Part shown: positions 57,229 through 64,000 of the stretch, piece after piece
How the letters are laid out: every line of letters starts with the position of its first letter
Position numbering within the stretch: position 1 is the stretch's first letter
Assembly (NCBI GenBank): GCA_963662155.1
Contig: OY759262.1
Location: 59,939,510-60,003,509 of the forward strand
Direction: 5' to 3'
Source of the DNA: Lamellibrachia columna
Taxonomy: Eukaryota; Annelida; Polychaeta; Sabellida; Siboglinidae
Length of the DNA: 64,000 bases
Translations under genes and position numbers: made by a program
The notes under the pieces: generated by a model
What the model saw: only the letters and a program-made list of their open reading frames with translations
The model's database searches: none
What the model was told of the DNA's origin: nothing

Positions 57229-57850
57229 CATGTCTCTAAACACAGGAGTAGTTCCATCAGACTGGCTCATTGCCAACATATCTCTAAACACAGGAGTAGT
57301 TCCATCAGACGGGCTCATTGTCAACATATCTCTAAACACAGGAGTAGTTCCATCAGACTGGCTCATTGCCAACATATCTCTAAACACAGGAGTAGTTCCA
57401 TCAGACTGGCTCATTGTCAACATATCTCTAAACACAGGAGTAGTTCCATCAGACTGGCTCATTGCCAACATATCTCTAAACACAGGAGTAGTTCCATCAG
57501 ACTGGCTCATTGTCAACATATCTCTAAACACAGGAGTAGTTCCATCAGACTGGCTCATTGTCAACATATCTCTAAACGCAGGAGTAGTTCCATCAGACTG
57601 ATTCATTGTCAACATATCTCTAAACACAGTAGTTCCATCAAACTGGCTCATTGTCAACATATCTCTAAACACAGGAGTAGTTCCATCAGACTGGTTCATT
57701 GTCAACATATCTCTAAACGCAGGAGTAGTTCCATCAGACATGTTCATTGTCAACATATCTCTAAACGCAGGAGTAGCTCCATCAGACTGGCTCATTGTCA
57801 ACATATCTCTAAACACAGGAGTAGTTCAATCAGGCGGGCTCATTGGCAAC
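57229..57850. repeat. 48-bp array derived from LINE RT coding sequence, ~13 units
   Basis: Unit CATATCTCTAAACACAGGAG plus TAGTTCCATCAGACTGGCTC plus ATTGTCAA; one unit is 45 bp. In the plus-strand LINE frame it encodes SLNTGVVPSDWLIVNI, the RT motif that normally occurs once just before IFKKGDR. The last unit indeed runs into IFKKGDR in the same frame. Confidence 0.95.
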
Positions 57851-58324
57851 ATATCTTTGATCTTCAAAAAAGGAGATAGATCTACACCTAGTAAGTACAG
57901 ACTTGTCTCGTTTACTTCCATAAGTTGTAAAATGCTTGAGCACATCCTGTATGATCATTACAATATTTTAGCCGACAAACGGCATGGATTCCACAAACAT
58001 CACTCTGACCTTTAACAATCCCTTGACAACTGGACCCAGATAGATATGGTAGTTAATATGTGGACTTCTCAAAGGCCTTCAATATGGTACTTCACAGACG
58101 GTTACTTCATAAAATCAACAACACTGGCAGTGCATTTAATTGGATTTCAAATTTCCTCACTAAAATGAAGCTGTAGTAGTAGATGGAGAGAATTCAGAGT
58201 GGATCAGATCAGGGGAACAGTGCTCTGTCCTTTACTTTTTCTCATGTATATTAATGATTTGCTAAATAATATCAACTCCACAGTCAGATTATTTGCCCAT
58301 GATTGCGTCATATATACCCCAATT

Positions 58325-58521
58325 CAGGGTTGAAAAAATCATGATTTTTTTTAAATATAAAAACTCGGATTTTTTCAATTAAAATAAGATTTTTTAAATT
58401 TATTTTATTTTTTTATTTTTGAGAAATCATAAACCAATGATTTAAAAAAAATTGTTGGACTGACTTAAATCATGATTTAAATAAATGATTTAAATCTAAT
58501 GATTTAAATCAAACAACCCTG
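58325..58521. mobile_element. hAT-type MITE, 197 bp, with 8-bp target duplication
   Basis: It starts CAGGGTTG and ends CAACCCTG (inverted), and is flanked by CCCCAATT at 58317-58324 and 58522-58529. The interior is AT-rich with ATCATGATTT and GATTTAAAT palindromic motifs and has no ORF. Removing it and one duplication restores the continuity of the LINE around it. Confidence 0.92.
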
Positions 58522-58689
58522 CCCCAATTAGATGCTCACCATATTTCCAGCAATGCCAGTCAGATCTCAATACCCTTTCCAAATGGCAGGAAAAATAGCA
58601 GATGAGATTTAATACTTCAAAATGCTTTGTATTACGTCTGTCACATGCTAGGTCACCGAAAAAACTGAAATTTTTTATAACTGCTAGCA

Positions 58690-58862
58690 GCATGAATATG
58701 TTTAAAAACAAGGTTGACACATATCTCAGGAGGGCGGGTGACACGTAGATGATGAACTTTGTTGGACTCTTAATAAGCCAATGGCTTCCTTGTCCACTTG
58801 CCATCTGGGCCTTCGGCTTGGATGGCAAATCTTGTTAAATCTTGAAACACATAACATTACAA
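58690..58862 (+). mobile_element. CR1-like LINE 3' end inside LINE G
   Basis: Reads SSMNMFKNKVDTYLRR then a stop, with the 3' untranslated GCCAATGGCTTCCTTGTCCA and GCAAATCTTGTTAAATCTTG terminus shared with copy A and the 38735-38890 fragment. It sits between two parts of LINE G. Confidence 0.8.
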
Positions 58863-58889
58863 GAAACATCTCACTCATAGTTAGATGGG

Positions 58890-58990
58890 GAAATCACCAA
58901 CGACCTCAAGTGGGGGAATCACCCACGACCTCAAGTGGGGAAATCCTCCACGACCTCAAGTGGGGAAATCCCCCACGACCTCAAGTGGGG
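58890..58990. repeat. ~25-bp repeat (ACGACCTCAAGTGGGG), 4-5 units
   Basis: Units AATCACCCACGACCTCAAGT plus GGGG with small variants, immediately after the CR1 3' end. Confidence 0.9.
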
Positions 58991-59280
58991 GAATTGTGTC
59001 AACACTATTACGGCCAAAGCAAATAGTGCCTGGGATTTATTAGACATAACCTTTATTCATGTCCACAACTCTTGTTCGCCCACACCTTGAATACTCGTCA
59101 ACAATGTGGGACCCCTACACACAGGAACGTAAAGAACAAATCGAGAGAGTCCAAAGTTGATCAGCACAATCTGTATGCAAAGACTACAAGCCAACCAGCA
59201 GTGTAACATCAATGCTGAAGTCACCCCAAATCCGTTCATAATTAGCCCCTCGGCAATTACTGGAATCTCGTTCACGTTTT

Positions 59281-59847
59281 GTTTTGCCTCTTTTTTTGTC
59301 GGCTGTTTCCATTCATTTTCGTCAGCTTTGAAGGCACCTTTGAAAGCGGTAAGTAAACTTTCTTAGTCGTCTTTTTTATCGAAATTGGACCAAAATAAAG
59401 CCGAACAATTTTGATTAGACGGCATAGATGTGTTTATAATGCAAGTAGCATAAATTAGTCAATTCCTCGGAATATGTTAATGTTTTAAACGTGTTCTATA
59501 GGTTGAAGTTAGTATGTGGGGAAAACATCGTTATTCCGCTCGAACACGAAATGTGGTTTTAGTCATATGCAACATTGTGAAGTTTGACGGATTTGTGACA
59601 CTGAGAGCAAGCCCCAGAAAAAATTGTGACTTGTTTACATCTCTCTAAATTGAATTCACTACAAAGTCAATACCATCTGTTTTATATTGTTATTATTTAT
59701 GTTATTTACTTGATAATTTATACTAGAGCCTCGAATTATAGGCCTACTAGAATTTTAGAAAATAATGCAATTTTTCAATGATTTTAAAAAAATCTAAAAA
59801 AAACTTGGCACAAGAGATTTATATTTTAAAAACTAATTGTTTAGCAA
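59281..59847. other. Unassigned region
   Basis: No gene recognised; AT-rich. Confidence 0.4.
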
Positions 59848-60070
59848 TTCATTCCAGTGTCGTGTCAACTTCTCTGGGAAGCATTCAGCCATGCTGCAAT
59901 TACTGTGCAGAGAGTATCTACCTCTGTCTATAGCCAGGTACTCATTTATACAGCTGAGTGAACTGAGACAATGTGGAGTGAACAAAATTGTCCAAGTTTT
60001 GAAACAGTAGCAAGAGGGTTTGAAACCGGATTCTCTCGACTGAGATTTCTAACCCCTACGTCACAGCACT
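59848..60070 (-). mobile_element. tRNA-derived SINE, 3'-truncated second copy
   Basis: Homologous to 32384-32625 across the body (AGCCATGCTGCAATTACTG, TATAGCCAGGTACTCATTTA, ACAAAATTG.CCAAGTTTTGA) and into the B-box region (GGTTTCAAACCC). The A-box side is poorly kept and the terminal AGCGCTATATAA tail is missing. Confidence 0.75.
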
Positions 60071-60074
60071 ACAT

Positions 60075-61255
60075 GTGCTATCTGGGCATATGCTGTGTCA
60101 TGTGAATATTGACACAAACATTTATTTGTGAGACAGTGAACTGTGAATATTGCTACACTGAGCCTATACTGTGTCATGTGAATATTGCCACACTACACAA
60201 ACATTTATCTGTGAGACAGTGAACTGTGAATATTGCTACACTGAGCCTATACTGTGTCATGTGAATATTGACACACTGCACAAACATTTATCTGTGAGAC
60301 AGTGAACTGTGAATATTGCTACACTGAGCCTATACTGTGTCATGTGAATATTGACACACTACACAAACATTTATCTGTGAGACAGTGAACTGTGAATATT
60401 GCTACACTGAGCCTATACTGTGTCATGTGAATATTGACACACTACACAAACATTTATCTGTGAGTGAACTGTGAATATTGCTACACTGAGCCTATACTGT
60501 GTCATGTGAATATTGACACACTGCACAAACATTTATCTGTGAGACAGTGAACTGTGAATATTGCTACACTGAGCCTATACTGTGTCATGTGAATATTGAC
60601 ACACTACACAAACATTTATCTGTGAGACAGTGAACTTTGAATATTGCTACACTGAGCCTATACTGTGTCATGTGAATATTGACACACTGCACAAACATTT
60701 ATCTGTGAGACAGTGAACTGTGAATATTGCTACACTGAGCCTATACTGTGTCATGTGAATATTGACACACTACACAAACATTTATCTGTGAGACAGTGAA
60801 CTTTGAATATTGCTACACTGAGCCTATACTGTGTCATGTGAATATTGACACACTACACAAACATTTATCTATGAGACAGTAAACTGTGAATATTGCTAAA
60901 CTGAGCCTATACTGTGTCATGTGAATATTGACACACTACACAAACATTTATCTGTGAGACAGTGAACTGTGAATATTGTTACACTGAGCCTATACTGTGT
61001 CATGTGAATATTGACACACTACACAAACATTTATCTATGAGACAGTAAACTGTGAATAGAGCTAAACTGAGCTTATACTGTGTCATGTGAATATTGACAC
61101 ACTACATATGCATTTATATGTGAGACAGTAAACTGTGAATATAGCTAAACTGAGCTTATACTGTGTCATGTGAATATTGACACACTACACACGCATTTAT
61201 CTGTGAGACAGTGAACTGTGAATATTGCTAAACTGAGTCTATACTGCGTCATGTC
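60075..61255. repeat. 83-bp minisatellite, ~14 units
   Basis: Unit ACTGTGTCATGTGAATATTG, ACACACTACACAAACATTTA, TCTGTGAGACAGTGAACTGT, GAATATTGCTACACTGAGCC, TAT. The last three units are more diverged (GAATATAGCTAAACTGAGC), the usual pattern at an array edge. Confidence 0.96.
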
Positions 61256-63149
61256 AGTAATCAATGCAAAATATGTACTGAAAGAAAACACATTAGAGTA
61301 TTTTCTAGATAAGATTTTTGAAAGAATTTTTGCCATATTAAAAGTGTATGTAATATGTTTGGGTCTAATAAAAATATACTAATAAAATAAACAGCTCCGG
61401 GTTTCTGGGGATGGCACCTTTAATTTAAATCAATCGCCAATGTTCTATGACGACACTGAATTTTTTCGAAGTACCTACTCCAAATCTAATGGGATTCTTT
61501 AGAAAGTAGGAGGAAGGTGGCTAGACTCTCTATGTGCCATAGAATCCACCACGTACGGCCATGCTGTCATTCCAGCAGAAAAGTTCTTGCGTCCAGACCC
61601 AGTTAGGCGGCACCCCAGAAATTTACACAATCTAGCATTTTGTGTGTTTTTACAGCTCGATACCCCATTGACTCCCAGTGTATTTTTGTTTATATTGAAA
61701 TGGGGACACGCTTATGCAGACCTTTCACTGTTTGTATTAATACACCAACTACTTGGTAGGTTGGTAATGGGCAATCCAATTTTATTCATATCCAACAAGG
61801 ATTTCCGCTGTGCACACAATAATAGTGACAAAGTCTGCCACAAATTGTGCACATCCTGGTACATTACTAATTATAAGCTGGTATGTATGACCAATTAGTA
61901 AACAATACCAGATAAGATTTAACATTAGTGATATTTTCTACTGTAGCTAGCAACTGCCAAAGACAGTCTTTACAAAAAAAAACCTTGCTGCTCTTATACA
62001 AAGCAACAGCTTACAAAAAGGGAAAATATACCTATATGCAGACAAGCATACATAATTATATGTATTTAGTGCTAGCTAGAGTATTTACAATGATATACAC
62101 AAAAGTGGGGGAATAAACCCCCTGGCCCCACCTGTGTGCAGGTGGTGGCCCAACCCTCACTAAAGCCAAGGCGACACGTGACATCCTACTTACAGAAGGG
62201 TTAATATTTGCCAGCTGCTAATACTTCAGTCTTTACATTGAAACTATAGGGATATGACCACAGTTGACCTTCCTGTTTATTGTTTCATGTATATGAAATT
62301 GTGAAATGGGAGCTTAATATTTGATGGTCAGGTTTTCTTATAATCGGACAAAACGTTAACATGGCCACCAATGCAATTATCTACTGTGGTCTTCCTCCTA
62401 TAGTTCCGATGTTGGCCTTGTTGTCCTTTGCCGTAATATTTGCCAGACACAAGGGGTCTAAGACCCCCTTACATGGCCTTAGTGGGGTTTTGACACCCCT
62501 AAAACCTCCCTGGGTCAGCTGATGTTAAATATCAACTTCAAACAAGAAGCGTTCAAACATCTACGTATCCAGAAAGACCAACTTAATTGCTACTAGCTGC
62601 AACAAACCTACGCGCCCGATCGCTTCTCGTTGATAATATTCCAACAACGTCAATGACCGAAACAACTCACCTCAACTTCAAGTCAAGTGGGAATCTGTAC
62701 GACGTGTCCAGCGAAGAAATACAGGTATCCATTGAGAAACGTGATGATTTGGTAACTGCATTAATTTACTTAATTAGTCTTAGATTTAAAACGTCAGACA
62801 AGAACCAGACAAACGTAGTTTTGGTTAGCTTGTTTCACGCGATGCTCTGTTCACGTGACCGACGAGTGACAGCTGAGAGTGAATTCCCCGTGAATGTGCT
62901 TTGAAGTTCAAAGGTTTGCGGTTTGTCTCCCAGGCGACAGAAAACGCTGACTGGACTGTTGTTATTTTAACTGAAATGCATGCATGTTTACACGCATGCA
63001 TGTATAATTGTACACTTACAACACTATGGTAACTGCAAAATGATAGTTCATATTGTTAAATTAATTAATTTATCTTTCCTATTAATTAATTAATTATTTG
63101 ATTAATGTCTTGTTCTGTCTACGCAACTGGTACATCCATGCACGCATGC
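61256..63149. other. Unassigned region with a candidate first exon
   Basis: At 62653-62724 an ATG opens a 24-codon frame (MTETTHLNFKSSGNLYDVSS and on) ending at CAG|GTATCC. This would suit a first coding exon on the plus strand but matches no family I know. A 103-aa frame at 61587-61898 has no motif. Confidence 0.25.
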
Positions 63150-63205
63150 ATACATATATACGTACGTACGTACGTACGTACGTACATACATACATACAAA
63201 CATAC
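63150..63205. repeat. (ACGT)n/(ACAT)n microsatellite
   Basis: TACGTACGTACG alternation followed by ACATACATACAT. Self-complementary tetranucleotide. Confidence 0.9.
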
Positions 63206-63961
63206 ATATTATATTGATTGCTGAGCTCATCAACTTTCATTTGATATATTACACACAATGAGCACTGTAACATAATTTATTTTGTTTTACTAATTAACCA
63301 ATTTTATTCAATTAATTAATGTATTGTTCGTCTACAAAATGGTAGATATATTTAATTGCTGAGTTCCCCAGCTTCCGCTCGCACCATTTCACACGATATA
63401 GTCTCAACAACATAATTTTTAAGTAATTGAATTACTTAACTACTCTAAAAAATATCAAAATTTATGAAAATTACACTAATAAAGATTGGTAAAATGTTAC
63501 AGTTTTTGACATTTTAGAAATTTACGACTACAAATCTATTAATGAGCCACATTTTGTTCACAAACATTGAACGCAGCTGTTTTGTCTGGTTCAGTTTTAC
63601 TGTTTAAGAGACAGGTCAACAATCTGAAAAAGAAATTTAATTTGACATACTCAAACAATCATATCTCGCTGCAGCCATATCATACAAATATAAAGTAAAA
63701 TATATCTGCAATTTGAAATTTTCATTGACATCCGTAATCGAAGGCTACTGCATGGCGTCACAATTATAAACTGCATGCTCCGAATAAGCCGAATTCGAAG
63801 ATGATTCTGCGGTATCACTTAATTACCTCTAGCGGTTCGAAATCGTAACATTTTATTTGGTATTCTGGAAAAATCCCATCGCCACCACTCGCTACAGTGA
63901 CGCGAGTGAAAATATACTGAACAGTGCGTAGAAATTACTGACTGAATGTAAACGAGTGTAG
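63206..63961. other. AT-rich unassigned region
   Basis: No gene or element recognised; several ATTAATTAAT palindromes. Confidence 0.4.
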
Positions 63962-64000
63962 AAAGAAAATGACTTAGGAGTAACATTTAGTGCTGATATG
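63962..64000 (+). mobile_element. Start of another CR1-like LINE fragment at the window edge
   Basis: Reads ENDLGVTFSADM, identical in its core to LGVTFSADM of copy A (near 6490). The element evidently continues beyond the window. Confidence 0.85.

Larger units (their letters stand above)
57229..59280 (+). mobile_element. LINE of a second family (G), mosaic and inactive
   Basis: RT fingers at 57229-58015 (GVVPSDWLIANI repeated, then IFKKGDRSTPSKYRLVSFTS and HGFHKHHSDL). The palm follows in other frames (SKAF-like SQRPS, LLHKIN, FNWISNFLTK). GTVLCPLLFLMYINDLLNNI comes next, with FAHDCVIY (58290-58313) where FADD is expected, so one catalytic Asp is His. A hAT MITE interrupts at 58325. Then come DLNTLSKWQEK and MRFNTSKCFVLRLSHARSPK, a foreign CR1 3' end (58690-58862), a 25-bp array, and the G C-terminus (NTITAKANSAWDLL, VRPHLEYSSTMWDPYTQER, SVCKDY) to about 59280. 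Several stops and frameshifts. Confidence 0.85.

Noticed and set aside
57217..57816. 199-aa minus-strand frame of FRDMLTMSQSDGTTPV repeats
   Set aside because: It is the antisense of the LINE-derived 48-bp array; the plus frame is the one that continues into RT motifs.

Overview
The window reads as non-coding, repeat-dominated DNA from an animal nuclear genome. It contains non-LTR retrotransposons of the CR1/L2 group, a tyrosine-recombinase retrotransposon relic, MULE and hAT DNA transposons, tRNA-derived SINEs, intron-separated remains of a CHD1/CHD2-type chromatin remodeler, and an unusually dense set of minisatellites. These element types together suit an aquatic invertebrate or basal chordate. 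I cannot name the species. No bacterial operon, rRNA gene, complete tRNA gene or CRISPR array was seen.

Layout. 0-5 kb: mostly unassigned, with one degraded LINE reverse-transcriptase fragment. 5.8-9.0 kb: a minus-strand CR1-like LINE (copy A) broken by stops, frameshifts and an internal 40-bp x7 array. 9-15.3 kb: tandem arrays, including a 50-bp satellite of 43 units with almost no length variation. 16.6-22 kb: one copy of a ~575-bp dispersed repeat, then a large inverted repeat with ~0.9-kb arms enclosing a CR1 ORF1 fragment. 25.07-27.49 kb: a MULE transposon with an uninterrupted 486-aa FLYWCH/MULE transposase and terminal inverted repeats built of seven short subrepeats. 27.67-30.57 kb: a hAT-type element with a perfect 8-bp target duplication. 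It encloses a decayed MULE relative and an 802-bp uninterrupted (TG)n tract.

31.6-41 kb: a second copy of the dispersed repeat, a SINE, and seven exon-like blocks matching the C-terminal third of CHD1/CHD2. The blocks carry stops, frameshifts, a 71-bp internal duplication and missing exons, so I read them as an unprocessed pseudogene. 41.7-48.4 kb: two L2-like LINE 3' ends, minisatellites (one made of splice-acceptor-like units) and a DIRS-type RNase H/tyrosine recombinase relic. 49.6-54.7 kb: purine-rich arrays abutting a CR1 copy (C) with ORF1 (PHD-like finger plus SGNH esterase) and ORF2 in the same frame, separated by one TAG; an opposite-strand 3' fragment (D) follows. 54.7-59.3 kb: a 45-bp array, then a LINE of another family (G) whose reverse-transcriptase coding sequence has been amplified into a 48-bp array; it carries a hAT MITE and a CR1 3' end. 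59.8-64 kb: a SINE, an 83-bp array, and the start of another CR1 fragment at the window edge.

The only intact protein-coding gene I can support is the MULE transposase. The recurrent theme is local tandem duplication acting on transposons and on the CHD relic alike. Several minisatellites here can be traced to the coding sequence they grew from.
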